Part shown: in pieces, positions 6,763 through 15,905 of the stretch
Position numbering within the stretch: position 1 is the stretch's first letter
How the letters are laid out: every line of letters starts with the position of its first letter
Notes under the pieces: model-generated
Told to the model about the DNA's origin: nothing
The model's database searches: none
Seen by the model: only the letters and a program-made list of their open reading frames with translations
Origin: Bacteroidaceae bacterium
GTDB lineage: Bacteria; Bacteroidota; Bacteroidia; Bacteroidales; Bacteroidaceae
Direction: 5' to 3'
Length of the DNA: 61,983 bases
NCBI GenBank assembly: GCA_016280445.1
Contig: JAEEGS010000077.1
Coordinates: 1-61,983 of the forward strand
Position numbers and translations under genes: made by a program

Positions 6763-8370
6763 TCACTCCCACTCGATGGTTGCTGGCGGTTTGGACGATA
6801 CATCGTAACAAACACGGTTGACACCCTTGACGTTGCGGATGATTTGGTTGCTCACCTCGGCCAAGAATTCGTATGGGAGTTTTGCCCAGTCGGCCGTCAT
6901 TGCATCGGCAGAAGTGACAGCACGGAGAGCCACAGGATTCTCGTAGGTGCGCTCATCGCCCATCACACCGACACTCTTCACGTCGGAGAGGAGGATGGCA
7001 CCGGCTTGCCAAATCTGGTCGTAAAGAGATACTTCGATTTCACCATCCTTCATGTCGGCTGGCACACCGGCTGCAAGCACCTTGCGAGCCTCTTCGCCTG
7101 AGAGTTTCACTTTCCAGTTGCGAAGGCCACGGATGAAGATATCATCGGCATCCTGCAACACACGCACCTTCTCTGGCGTGATGTCGCCAAGAATACGAAC
7201 AGCCAAACCAGGTCCCGGGAACGGATGGCGCGTGATGAGGTGTTCTGGCATCTGAAGTTGGCGACCCACACGGCGCACCTCGTCCTTGAAGAGCCACTTC
7301 AACGGCTCGCATAGTTTCAGGCCCATCTTTTCAGGCAGGCCACCCACATTGTGGTGGGACTTGATGACCTTGCCCGTAATATTCAGCGATTCGATGCGGT
7401 CGGGATAGATAGTGCCCTGAGCAAGCCACTTCGCACCCTCAATCTTCTTGGCCTCGGCTTCGAACACGTCGATGAAGCCAGCACCGATAATCTTGCGCTT
7501 CTTCTCTGGTTCAGACACACCTGCCAGTTCCGTGTAGAACTTCTGCGAAGCATCGACACCCACCACATTGAGGCCGAGACACTCATAGTCGCGGAGCACA
7601 TCGGTGAACTCGTTCTTGCGAAGGAGTCCGTTGTTGACGAAGATGCATGTGAGGTTCTTGCCGATGGCGCGGTTGAGCAACACGGCTGCCACCGAAGAAT
7701 CCACACCACCCGAAAGGCCGAGAATCACCTTGTCATCGCCAACCTGTTCACGCAACTCCGCCACCGTCTGGTCGACGAACGAGGCAGGTGACCAATCCTG
7801 TTTGCCACCACAGATGTCCACCACAAAGTTCTTCAGCAACAAGGTGCCGTCGATGCTGTGGAACACCTCGGGATGATACTGTACACCCCAAATCTTTTCG
7901 TCGTTGGCAGCGTAGGCAGCATACTTGACGGTGGCTGTCGAGGCGATGCAACGGAAACCCTCAGGCAGTTTCGTAATGGTGTCGCCGTGCGACATCCATA
8001 CCTGGCTGTTTTCGGCAAAGCCCTTCAGAAGCGGATTGCCCGCTTCCATATATTCAAGATTGGCACGTCCATACTCGCGAGTGCCCTCCGGCTCCACTTT
8101 ACCACCAAACGTGTGTGCCATCAACTGGGCACCGTAGCAGATGCCGAGAATTGGATACTTGCCACGAATCTGAGCAAAGTCAAGTTTGAAAGCGCGCTCC
8201 TCATAAACGCTATAAGGAGAGCCCGACAGAATCACGCCAATCACATCGGGGTCATTCTGCGGGAACTTGTTGTAAGGCATGATTTCGCAGAACATGTTCA
8301 ACTCACGCACACGACGGCCAATCAGCTGCGTGGTCTGCGAACCAAAGTCCAAAATGATAATTTTCTGCAT
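6763..8370 (-). CDS. guaA: GMP synthase (glutamine-hydrolysing)
   Basis: The protein of 535 residues makes GMP from XMP, ATP and glutamine. The N-terminal class I amidotransferase has the nucleophile Cys78 in GICYGAQ and the His/Glu of [10 protein letters not shown]. The ATP pyrophosphatase domain has the P-loop [12 protein letters not shown]. The C-terminal dimerisation domain ends in the invariant [11 protein letters not shown]. The start [12 protein letters not shown] at 8370 is chosen because it gives the family N-terminus and lies 36 bases after a perfect -7 element; the frame runs open farther upstream through the promoter but that is not coding. Confidence 0.97.
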   Translation of the reverse strand: MQKIIILDFGSQTTQLIGRRVRELNMFCEIMPYNKFPQNDPDVIGVILSGSPYSVYEERAFKLDFAQIRGKYPILGICYGAQLMAHTFGGKVEPEGTREYGRANLEYMEAGNPLLKGFAENSQVWMSHGDTITKLPEGFRCIASTATVKYAAYAANDEKIWGVQYHPEVFHSIDGTLLLKNFVVDICGGKQDWSPASFVDQTVAELREQVGDDKVILGLSGGVDSSVAAVLLNRAIGKNLTCIFVNNGLLRKNEFTDVLRDYECLGLNVVGVDASQKFYTELAGVSEPEKKRKIIGAGFIDVFEAEAKKIEGAKWLAQGTIYPDRIESLNITGKVIKSHHNVGGLPEKMGLKLCEPLKWLFKDEVRRVGRQLQMPEHLITRHPFPGPGLAVRILGDITPEKVRVLQDADDIFIRGLRNWKVKLSGEEARKVLAAGVPADMKDGEIEVSLYDQIWQAGAILLSDVKSVGVMGDERTYENPVALRAVTSADAMTADWAKLPYEFLAEVSNQIIRNVKGVNRVCYDVSSKPPATIEWE

Positions 8371-8405
8371 ATATATATAAATATGTGTAAATTCTCTTGA
8401 GTGAT

Positions 8406-8436
8406 GCAAAGGTAGTGATTTTTTTTCGAAACTCAA
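8406..8436 (-). promoter_or_regulatory. guaA promoter
   Basis: On the minus strand: TTG (8434-8436), 19 bases, TACCTTTGC (8406-8414). It diverges from the promoter of repeat element A. Confidence 0.75.
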
Positions 8437-8464
8437 CTTTTTACTCCCATAAAAAAGAAAACTC

Positions 8465-8495
8465 TTGACAAAGCCGAAAAAAAATCGTAACTTTG
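8465..8495 (+). promoter_or_regulatory. Promoter of repeat element A
   Basis: TTG (8465-8467), 20 bases, TAACTTTG (8488-8495). It is nearly identical to the promoter at 45939-45969: both contain CTTGACAAAG, CGAAAAAAA and TTTGTACT. No gene follows, only the 21-bp array, so it likely makes a small RNA. Confidence 0.7.
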
Positions 8496-8567
8496 TACTC
8501 TGAAACAGAAGAACCTTTCCCTGTTGAACAAGGCCGAAAGCCCCCCTTCCCGTTTCAACCCACATCC

Positions 8568-8651
8568 ATCAATTCGTTCTACGAATTCATCAATTCCTTG
8601 TACTAATCGATCAATTCCTTCTTTAAATCGATCAATTAGTACAAGGAATTT
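8568..8651 (+). repeat. Element A: four 21-bp tandem units forming a hairpin
   Basis: Four units of exactly 21 bases start at 8568, 8589, 8610 and 8631; each begins ATCAATT. Most continue with CCTT and end in AATCG. AATTCCTTGTACTAAT (8592-8607) is the perfect complement of ATTAGTACAAGGAATT (8635-8650). Inside, after one C-A mismatch, GATC pairs with GATC. The same design with different outer-stem bases is seen at 46007-46090. The rest of 8371-8800 holds three promoters (guaA, this element, the SDR gene) and no gene. Confidence 0.8.
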
Positions 8652-8722
8652 ATTTTTGCACTTACACAATCGTAATTGCGGCAACGCGTAAAGTAAAGAG
8701 TGGATACTATTCTATCGAAAAC

Positions 8723-8753
8723 TTGGTGGTTTCAGCAATTTGTGTTACCTTTG
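8723..8753 (+). promoter_or_regulatory. Promoter of the SDR gene
   Basis: TTG (8723-8725), 20 bases, TACCTTTG (8746-8753). It sits 48 bases before the ATG at 8801 and excludes in-frame starts farther upstream. Confidence 0.8.
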
Positions 8754-8800
8754 TATTTCAGAAGGACAAACGAACAATACAGGACAATCGGAAGGAATAC

Positions 8801-9544
8801 ATGAGAGAGAAACGAGCAATCATCATGGGTGCCACATCGGGCATCGGTTTGGAGGTGGTCACTGTGCTGACGTCACAAGGATGGCAGGTGGGCATTGCCG
8901 GACGCAGAATGGACGTGTTGCAACAGATACAGAGCAAGAATCTGAATGTGGTGGCCACAGAGTGCATCGATGTGACCCGAGAGGATGCCGTGCAGCATCT
9001 GCAGACGTTGATTGGCAAGACGGGAGGCATGGACTTGTATCTGCACAGTTCGGGCATTGGCTACCAGAACCCGGCATTGGATTTGGAAAAAGAGATTCAA
9101 ACGGTGGAGACGAATGCGGTGGGTGTGACACGCATGGTCGGCGCAGCCTTTCACTATTTTGAGGAACATCCTTCCACAAACGGCCACATTGCCGTCATCA
9201 GCAGCATAGCAGGCACAAAGGGATTGGGAGCCGCACCTGCCTATTCTTCCACGAAACGCTATGTGAGCCACTATCTGGAATGCCTCACCCAACTCTGCCA
9301 CATCAGAGGCATCAAAAACATCCGCGTTCACGACATACGCCCCGGCTTTGTCCGCACACCCCTCATTGCCGACGGCAACCACTACCCTGTTCAACTGGAT
9401 GTCCGCAAAGTGGCCAAAGAGATAGTTCGAGGCATCGAGCATGGACACTCCATCATCACCATCGACTGGAAATATCGCCTTCTCGTGTTCTTCTGGCGAC
9501 TCATTCCCCGTTGGATTTGGGTGAGAATGAAAGTGAAAAGTTAA
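8801..9544 (+). CDS. Short-chain dehydrogenase/reductase (SDR family)
   Basis: A 247-residue classical SDR. The NAD(P)-binding motif is GATSGIG near residue 11, the structural motif HSSGIG corresponds to NNAG, and the catalytic residues are Ser in VISSIAG and Tyr/Lys in YSSTKRY. The C-terminus is hydrophobic (LLVFFWRLIPRWIWVRMK) and may lie on the membrane. The oxidised substrate is not predictable. The start is fixed by the promoter at 8723-8753. It is monocistronic. Confidence 0.9.
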   Translation: MREKRAIIMGATSGIGLEVVTVLTSQGWQVGIAGRRMDVLQQIQSKNLNVVATECIDVTREDAVQHLQTLIGKTGGMDLYLHSSGIGYQNPALDLEKEIQTVETNAVGVTRMVGAAFHYFEEHPSTNGHIAVISSIAGTKGLGAAPAYSSTKRYVSHYLECLTQLCHIRGIKNIRVHDIRPGFVRTPLIADGNHYPVQLDVRKVAKEIVRGIEHGHSIITIDWKYRLLVFFWRLIPRWIWVRMKVKS

Positions 9545-9620
9545 TCGCATGACATTGGGTCTTTAGAGGCTGTAGAAACAAAAAAAATGAGTTTTTCTTC
9601 TGTTTCTCCAAAATAAGTCG

Positions 9621-9629
9621 TACTTTTGC
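9621..9629 (+). promoter_or_regulatory. -7 element TACTTTTGC of the phosphatase gene
   Basis: TACTTTTGC lies 25 bases before the ATG at 9655. No clear -33 TTG is seen at the proper spacing. Confidence 0.55.
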
Positions 9630-9654
9630 AACAGAATCATACATCTTTTAGAAT

Positions 9655-12075
9655 ATGAAACACAGATTTTGGCTGATAAGGTCATTTTCAGCCCGTCTCA
9701 GCCTCTGGGTTATAGTGACAGCCACTATCATTTTGTTGGTAACCGCCATGGTGATGAACATAGTGGTGCGTGAGGGCATTCTCCGTGAGGAGGAACTGAG
9801 AGCCAGCTATGCGCTGGAAAATGCCGAGCAACACATTAACGGTGTGTTCATTGCGGTGGAAACAGCCGTCAAGAACCACGCCAACGAAATCAGGCAAAAT
9901 CTCAATGCTCCCCACGAGGAGATGTATCGTATTACCCGTGAAATGCTGGAGACCAACCCCATGATTGTCGGTTCTGCCATCGCTTTTGAACCCAATTATT
10001 ATCCAGATCAAGGGCGTTGGTTCTCTCCCTATAGTTATCGCGACGTGACATCCGCGGAAGAACAAGGCACGAAAACGGACTATGTCATCCATGAGAAACA
10101 GTTGGGCAACAGTTCCTATGACTATCATAACAAGGAGTGGTATCAAACACCAAGAAACCTGAAGCAAGGCTATTGGAGTGAGCCATATTGTGACACAGGT
10201 GGCGGCGAAATAACGATGATCACCTACAGTTATCCGTTGCAGGACGAGCAAGGCAACGTCTTTGCTGTGGTGACAGCCGATGTGTCGCTGGAGTGGTTGT
10301 CGCAACTGATGGATTCGTTAAAGTATTACGACCAGTCTTACAGTTTTGTGCTGTCCCGTAACGGAACCTTCATCACCCACCCCAGAACGGAAGTGGTGTT
10401 GAATCAAACCATCTTTTCGTTCGCCGAATCGGTGGGGGACTCTGCTATGGCAAAGATTGGAGAGAAAATGGTGGCTGGAAAAATGGACATGGAGCCCATG
10501 AGGTCGCCAAGATTGGGAAAGGCATTCATCTTTTTCAAGCCGGTGAAGCACACGGGATGGTCAATGGCCATGGTCTGCGGTACCGAAGTTTTCTTCAGAA
10601 CTGCCACTCGGGCAGGAATCCTTGTTGGGACGCTCATCCTGCTGATGCTGTTGATTCTCACTTTCATCATGCACAAAGGCGTGAAGCGGCTTACACTTCC
10701 ATTAGCTCTTTTCACACAAGCGGTGGATGAAGTAGCACATGGCAACCTGCAAGCCACTCTTCCCCCAATACACACGAAAGACGAGATGCTACGATTGCGC
10801 AACTCTTTCTGTACCATGCAGAAGTCGTTGACTCAGCAGATGGAGGAACTGAAACGCGTGAACGAGCAAAAGGGGCGCATTGAGAGTGAACTGAAAATAG
10901 CAAGCAACATTCAGCGGGCCATGCTTCCCAAAACGTTCCCGCCCTATCCTGACCGCGACGACATCGACATCTATGGACAACTGACTCCAGCCAAGGAGGT
11001 GGGCGGTGACCTTTTCGACTTTTATATCCATGACGAAAAACTCTTCTTCTGTATCGGTGACGTTTCAGGCAAAGGTGTACCTGCATCGTTGGTCATGGCG
11101 GTAATGCGTTCCTTGTTCCGCACGCTTTCCGCACATGAGCACCACCCCGAACGCATCATTTCACAGATGAACGACCGCATGGCTGAGAACAACGAAGAAA
11201 GCATGTTCGTCACGCTCTTTATCGGTGTACTGGATTTGCCAACAGGGAAACTGCGTTACTGCAACGCGGGGCACAACGCTCCCCTGCTCCTCACAGAGAA
11301 GGACAATAAGAAACAAATGACATTCCTGCCTTGTGACAACAACATCCCCGTTGGGGTGATAGATGGGTGGAAATTCTCACTCCAAGAGATGACTGTGGAC
11401 ACCAACACCACGATATTCCTTTACACGGACGGATTGACTGAGGCTGAAAATGTGGAGCATCAACTGTTTGGCGAGGAAAGAATGAAAGACGCCATCGTCT
11501 TCGCCACTTCTCAGGAAATCGTTGACCGCATGACTGACGCTGTCCACGCTTTCACCGGCGATGCAGAACAGAGTGATGACTTGACCATGCTCGCCATCCG
11601 ATATTCCCAAGGCCCTAACACGGTGTGCTTCCATCAGAAAATCACGTTGAGCAACGATGTGAAACAAGTGCCTCTTCTCTCGGAATTTGTCGACAATGTG
11701 TGTGAATCATTAGGTTTCGATGCTGCCACCACCATGCAAATGAACCTTGCCCTTGAAGAGGCTGTGGTCAATGTAATGAACTATGCTTATCCTCCAGAAA
11801 CTCATGGAGACATCTACATTATGGCTGAAGCCGACGAAAAGCGCTTGAAGTTCACCATCAGCGATAATGGCATGCCGTTCGACCCTACTGCTCACCATTC
11901 TGTGGACACCACGCTCTCGGCAGAGGAACGCCCCATCGGAGGACTCGGCATCCACCTCATCACACAACTCATGGACAGCGTCAACTATGAACGCAAGAAC
12001 AACAAGAATGTCCTTACGCTTCGCAAAAAGTTACCTCAGATGAGTCACAATGATGAGTTAGAAATTAGAAGTTAA
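9655..12075 (+). CDS. Membrane sensor with PP2C (SpoIIE/RsbU) phosphatase fused to RsbW-like kinase
   Basis: The 806-residue protein combines parts that are usually separate. Transmembrane helices at about 15-38 and 317-342 flank a periplasmic Cache-type sensor. A HAMP segment (about 343-395) and coiled coil lead to a SpoIIE/RsbU PP2C domain (about 440-650; EVGGDLFDF, DVSGKGVPASL, YTDGLTEAEN, SDDLTMLAIRY). The C-terminus (about 665-800) is an RsbW/SpoIIAB-like GHKL ATPase with N-box LALEEAVVNVMNYAYP and G-box GGLGIHLI. Thus phosphatase and serine kinase for a STAS protein sit in one chain. The STAS protein is encoded 31 bases downstream. The output target is not in the window. Confidence 0.9.
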   Translation: MKHRFWLIRSFSARLSLWVIVTATIILLVTAMVMNIVVREGILREEELRASYALENAEQHINGVFIAVETAVKNHANEIRQNLNAPHEEMYRITREMLETNPMIVGSAIAFEPNYYPDQGRWFSPYSYRDVTSAEEQGTKTDYVIHEKQLGNSSYDYHNKEWYQTPRNLKQGYWSEPYCDTGGGEITMITYSYPLQDEQGNVFAVVTADVSLEWLSQLMDSLKYYDQSYSFVLSRNGTFITHPRTEVVLNQTIFSFAESVGDSAMAKIGEKMVAGKMDMEPMRSPRLGKAFIFFKPVKHTGWSMAMVCGTEVFFRTATRAGILVGTLILLMLLILTFIMHKGVKRLTLPLALFTQAVDEVAHGNLQATLPPIHTKDEMLRLRNSFCTMQKSLTQQMEELKRVNEQKGRIESELKIASNIQRAMLPKTFPPYPDRDDIDIYGQLTPAKEVGGDLFDFYIHDEKLFFCIGDVSGKGVPASLVMAVMRSLFRTLSAHEHHPERIISQMNDRMAENNEESMFVTLFIGVLDLPTGKLRYCNAGHNAPLLLTEKDNKKQMTFLPCDNNIPVGVIDGWKFSLQEMTVDTNTTIFLYTDGLTEAENVEHQLFGEERMKDAIVFATSQEIVDRMTDAVHAFTGDAEQSDDLTMLAIRYSQGPNTVCFHQKITLSNDVKQVPLLSEFVDNVCESLGFDAATTMQMNLALEEAVVNVMNYAYPPETHGDIYIMAEADEKRLKFTISDNGMPFDPTAHHSVDTTLSAEERPIGGLGIHLITQLMDSVNYERKNNKNVLTLRKKLPQMSHNDELEIRS

Positions 12076-12106
12076 ATTATTCACTATAAATCAATCAACA
12101 ACAATT

Positions 12107-12412
12107 ATGATGAAAACAACATTAAAAGAAGAGAACAATGATTATGTGATGTACTTCGAAGGACGTCTCGATACAGCGACTGCTTCGCAGGTACAACTGG
12201 ATGTAAAGCCACTTATTGATAACACCGAGCATGACATCATCCTCGACTGCTCCAAACTGGAGTATATCTCATCAAGCGGTCTCCGCATCTTCCTTAGCAT
12301 CCTCAAAAGCGCAAAGACTCATGGCAATCACGTTTATATCCGTGAATTGAACAATGACCTCCGACAGGTGTTCACCATGACTGGCTTCATCAATCTCTTC
12401 GAATTCAAATAA
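12107..12412 (+). CDS. STAS-domain anti-sigma factor antagonist (RsbV/SpoIIAA-like)
   Basis: A 101-residue single STAS domain. The segment LDCSKLEYISSSGLRIFLS holds the conserved serine that is phosphorylated by RsbW-type kinases and dephosphorylated by PP2C partners. It follows the fused phosphatase/kinase in the same operon and is almost certainly its substrate. In partner switching the dephosphorylated form binds the kinase domain or another target. A downstream effector gene is not present. Confidence 0.92.
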   Translation: MMKTTLKEENNDYVMYFEGRLDTATASQVQLDVKPLIDNTEHDIILDCSKLEYISSSGLRIFLSILKSAKTHGNHVYIRELNNDLRQVFTMTGFINLFEFK

Positions 12413-12441
12413 AGCCAACCATCCCGAACGCATCTGTGCGG

Positions 12442-13155
12442 CTACAAAAAGGCTTCTGCTTTTGCAATGGAATCCAATTTGCCCACATCGAGCAACTGCA
12501 GTTGTGAATCGAAGTAGCATTTGATTTCCACCTTGTCGCAAATGGAAAGGTAGAAGTCAATAATGGAGAACTTGCCCTGCCAAGAATCCATCAGAGGCAG
12601 CAAAGAAGGATGGAAGACCTGAATGCCAGAGAAAGCCAACCCACGTGCAGGACGTTCTTGTATATCAGGGAAAGGTGACTTATACTCTCCCGTGGCAATG
12701 TTCGTCCAACCGATGAGACGATTCGTTTCATCAAAAAGAAGGTAACGTTGGGTGTCACGTTGAGAGACAAGAAGAGTGGTCGTCTCTGCATGATTGTAGA
12801 GAGAAAACAGGTCAGCATTGCTGAGGATATCCACATTGTGAACAAGAATAGGCTGTTCGTCAGAGAAGAGACGGGCAGCCTTTTTCAGCCCTCCACCCGT
12901 CTCGAGCAACATATCGGTTTCATCGCTGAACTTGATATTAATGCCAAAACTGTTGTTGGCTTCCACGAAATCGATGATTTGCTGGGCAAAGTGATGGACA
13001 TTAATGACTATTTCAGTCACGCCAATGCCTTTCAGTTTCTCTATGAGAATCTGCACGAGAGGCTTGCCGTTGACTGGTACCATTGCCTTGGGCATGGTGT
13101 CGGTAAGAGGTTTGAGGCGGGTACCAAGACCTGCTGCGAATATGAGTGCGTTCAT
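12442..13155 (-). CDS. MurU-like nucleotidyltransferase (NDP-sugar pyrophosphorylase)
   Basis: A 237-residue Rossmann-type nucleotidyltransferase. The N-terminus has the signature FAAGLGTRLKPLTDTMPKAMVPVNGKP cut across residues 7-33 (G-x-G-T-R-L-x-P, then P-K), and metal-binding Asp lies in HNVDILS. It is closest in layout to MurU (MurNAc-1-phosphate uridylyltransferase) and GMP-mannose pyrophosphorylases. The gene overlaps the upstream AmgK-like kinase by four bases. That AmgK-MurU pairing is known from the peptidoglycan recycling bypass in Pseudomonas, so a UDP-MurNAc-forming role is the best inference. Confidence 0.8.
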   Translation of the reverse strand: MNALIFAAGLGTRLKPLTDTMPKAMVPVNGKPLVQILIEKLKGIGVTEIVINVHHFAQQIIDFVEANNSFGINIKFSDETDMLLETGGGLKKAARLFSDEQPILVHNVDILSNADLFSLYNHAETTTLLVSQRDTQRYLLFDETNRLIGWTNIATGEYKSPFPDIQERPARGLAFSGIQVFHPSLLPLMDSWQGKFSIIDFYLSICDKVEIKCYFDSQLQLLDVGKLDSIAKAEAFL

Positions 13156-14690
13156 TTGAGTTGCTGTGTGATATTTTGTTCTCTATGGCAAATGTGTACT
13201 TCAACACCAAACTTCTCATGGATGTGTTCGGCAACATGCTGAGCACTGTAGACAGAACGGTGACGACCACCTGTGCATCCGAAACAAATCTGCATGTTAG
13301 CAAAGCCACGCTCCTTGAAACGGGCAACATGGAAATCGACGATTTTGTACACACTCTCAAGGAAGGTGAGAATCTCGCCATCTGCTTCGAGAAAGTCGAT
13401 AACTGGTTGATCTAAACCCGTAAGGGGCTTGTATTCGTCGTAACGTCCAGGGTTGTGTGTGCTACGACAATCAAAAACATAGCCGCCACCATTTCCTGAC
13501 TCATCTTCTGGAATGCCTCTTTTGAAAGAGAATGAGAAGACACGAACAAGGAGTGGTGTTGGTTCGTCGTTCTTCAAATAAGTGTTGTCTTTTTGCAGAT
13601 AGGCAGCCACCTTTTGTTTCTTCGCCACCTCTTCTGCCCCACTCTTTTCTTTCTCTGCATTCCACGCAATAAGAGATTGACATATTTCTTTGAGAAATGG
13701 ATAAGCATCACATGTGCCCAGTGAAAGTTCTTGCTGCAAGTTGTTGATGGCCAATGGAATGCTATTAGCGAAATAGGTCTTCTTCTCCCACAAACCTCTA
13801 TAGCCATATGCACCGAGCACCTGCAGAATACGGAAAAGCACATACAGGTGGAGACGTTGCAGAAAGACCTCCTTTGCGATGTTCTTGTATGATTGCAAAG
13901 CCGTGAGATATTCGTCAATCAACAGGTTGCGTACCTCTTCGGAAAACTTTGCCGATGACTGCCAAAGAAAAGATGCCACATCATAATAGATAGGACCGCG
14001 ACGTCCACCCTGAAAATCGATGAGAAAAGGCTTTCCATCCTTCAACATGACATTGCGCGATTGGAAGTCACGATAAAGGAAAGTGTTTTCCTTCTCCATC
14101 AACAAATCATCTGCCAAGCGTTCAAAATCGTGCTGCAGTTTGAACTCATTGAACTCCACACCCACCAGTTTCAAGAAACAATACTTGAAATAGTTGAGGT
14201 CGAACATAACGCTGGTTCTATCCATCTCACGTTGCGGATAGCAATGAACAAACACATCCTCTGCATCTGTCTTGCCGACAGTTGAAAACTGAAAGCGTGG
14301 CAGCACCTGAATGGTTTGACGCAATGCCGTGAGGGCTTCTGCATCCAAAGTTCCATCCTCCTGACGATGCTGTGCCATAAAGGAATACAGAGACACATCA
14401 CCACAATCTTCCTGCAGATACACCATCCTATCCTCTGAAACTGCCAACACTGATGGTACAGGCAAATCATTTTTCCGAAAGAAGTGAGATAGATAAACGA
14501 AAGCATCATTCTCTTCTTGATTGGTTCCAATAACAGCGATGAGAGTTGACTGTTGGTGGTTGAGAGTTGAGAGTTCTTCTCCACCCGTCACTCGGAAGTA
14601 TTGGCGATTGCTACCAGCACCTGCCAACGGAATAATGCTTTGAGGCTCTACGCCTGATAAGCCTTTATAGAGATGAATGATTCTTTCCAT
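13152..14690 (-). CDS. AmgK-like sugar kinase fused to a RapZ C-terminal domain
   Basis: The 512-residue protein has two parts. Residues 1-340 form an aminoglycoside-phosphotransferase-type kinase like AmgK (MurNAc/GlcNAc anomeric kinase): loop GAGSNRQYFRV, catalytic YRDFQSRNVM and metal-binding IDFQGGRRGPIYYDVASFL. Residues about 377-505 match the RapZ C-terminal domain (FSFKRGIP, YVFDCR..HNPGR, PLTGLDQPV, GCTGGRHRSVY, CHRE). In E. coli RapZ this domain binds glucosamine-6-phosphate. RapZ's N-terminal P-loop ATPase is absent. A short stretch (ELSTLNHQQST) near residue 40 is encoded by an intergenic-type repeat. Confidence 0.88.
   Translation of the reverse strand: MERIIHLYKGLSGVEPQSIIPLAGAGSNRQYFRVTGGEELSTLNHQQSTLIAVIGTNQEENDAFVYLSHFFRKNDLPVPSVLAVSEDRMVYLQEDCGDVSLYSFMAQHRQEDGTLDAEALTALRQTIQVLPRFQFSTVGKTDAEDVFVHCYPQREMDRTSVMFDLNYFKYCFLKLVGVEFNEFKLQHDFERLADDLLMEKENTFLYRDFQSRNVMLKDGKPFLIDFQGGRRGPIYYDVASFLWQSSAKFSEEVRNLLIDEYLTALQSYKNIAKEVFLQRLHLYVLFRILQVLGAYGYRGLWEKKTYFANSIPLAINNLQQELSLGTCDAYPFLKEICQSLIAWNAEKEKSGAEEVAKKQKVAAYLQKDNTYLKNDEPTPLLVRVFSFSFKRGIPEDESGNGGGYVFDCRSTHNPGRYDEYKPLTGLDQPVIDFLEADGEILTFLESVYKIVDFHVARFKERGFANMQICFGCTGGRHRSVYSAQHVAEHIHEKFGVEVHICHREQNITQQLK
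14541..14576 (-). repeat. Micro-repeat inside the kinase gene
   Basis: On the minus strand the bases read ACTCTCAACTCTCAAC, then CACCAACAGTCAACTC, a pattern of CTCAAC repeats. It encodes ELSTLNHQQST in frame and interrupts an otherwise conserved N-lobe between RVTGG and LIAVIGT. Confidence 0.5.
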
Positions 14691-14693
14691 AAA

Positions 14694-15905
14694 TCAGTCC
14701 TTTCTTTTCCAAATACTCATCACTTTGCCATACACGGCAATGATGTTGAAAATGCTCACAACAACCAGTAACCCCATGCCAACAACCAATGCCTGCCAAA
14801 TGCCTGGCACTTGAAGGTCGGGGAAGAAGTTTTCGAACATCTCCAGATAGACACCTCTCACCAACAGCATGACGATTACCGCCAAAACAAAAACCAATAC
14901 GTTCAACCCCACCGTCAATGCCTGATATGGGAACGACACTTTGGCAGGTGAATAACCGATAAGCAACAAGTTCTCCAGTTTGGTGCTGTTCTTCTGCACA
15001 AGAAGGAACACGCTCAACATCAAGATGTAGATAGAAAGGATACTGATGACGACACCCACCACCATAACGATGCTGACAATGACACGCAAAATGAAGGTTG
15101 TCTTTGAAGCATCCAGTTTATCTTCATCTGTCTCATAGTCACGTTCCTGCAGATAACTTGTGATACGATCATCGGTTGGATTGTTCACCTCCATAATCAG
15201 ACGCGTCGGTTCTTTCACGGTCTCACCGCCAGCATATTGCCGATTCGCCCATTGCATGAATTTTTCAGGTACCAAAATAGTGTTGAGGCGTGAAGAGAAA
15301 CCGACAATGCGTCCGTCGAAACTATCATTGTTTCCATTGCCAGCAATCAAAACATTCAGTTTCATCGCCCCAAGGATGCCCTCGCTGAGTTTAGGCAATC
15401 CTTTTCCCTGCGCATAACCGAAATTATAGAGGTCAAGATAGTTCTTTGGCAAAATGATGGGAATTTCACTACTCCCCTCCTGATAATCCCACGCATCACT
15501 CTTCACATCGACAAACTCATCAGGCACACTCTCGAAAAACATCTCTGTGGAGAAATTCACAAAACCCTCCACGTCGAAACGAGCCTTCACATTGAACGAA
15601 CTGGGCGTGAAAGCACCGATGCGCTCCACAAAATCCTCATTTTTCAATTCCTCTATTTCCGCACCGCTAAATGCATTGTTCTTGCCCGTCAACCCTGAAA
15701 GTGCTCCTATCTTTTTATTGACAATCAGATAGTCAGCCTTCATGAAACTGTCTTCGTTATCAAGTGCCTTATAATCGTTGTAGAACTGCACACCCAGCAA
15801 GATGATGACCACACCCACCAGATTGGCAAAGAAGAACCCCAAAAACTGCGGGATACTGATATGCTGTCGTAATAGTTTCCAAACCAGTTTCATCTTCATC
15901 GCCAT
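14694..15905 (-). CDS. ABC transporter permease (FtsX/MacB-like)
   Basis: A 403-residue membrane protein with one N-terminal helix (about 17-40), a large external domain (about 45-285) and three C-terminal helices (about 290-315, 335-360, 375-398). This is the MacB/FtsX permease layout. It starts directly after the stop of the ATPase gene and ends three bases before the kinase gene. The substrate is unknown. Because it lies between a DUF4836 lipoprotein and wall-sugar enzymes, an envelope role is likely. Permeases of this type are often mechanotransmitters rather than importers. Confidence 0.8.
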   Translation of the reverse strand: MAMKMKLVWKLLRQHISIPQFLGFFFANLVGVVIILLGVQFYNDYKALDNEDSFMKADYLIVNKKIGALSGLTGKNNAFSGAEIEELKNEDFVERIGAFTPSSFNVKARFDVEGFVNFSTEMFFESVPDEFVDVKSDAWDYQEGSSEIPIILPKNYLDLYNFGYAQGKGLPKLSEGILGAMKLNVLIAGNGNNDSFDGRIVGFSSRLNTILVPEKFMQWANRQYAGGETVKEPTRLIMEVNNPTDDRITSYLQERDYETDEDKLDASKTTFILRVIVSIVMVVGVVISILSIYILMLSVFLLVQKNSTKLENLLLIGYSPAKVSFPYQALTVGLNVLVFVLAVIVMLLVRGVYLEMFENFFPDLQVPGIWQALVVGMGLLVVVSIFNIIAVYGKVMSIWKRKD

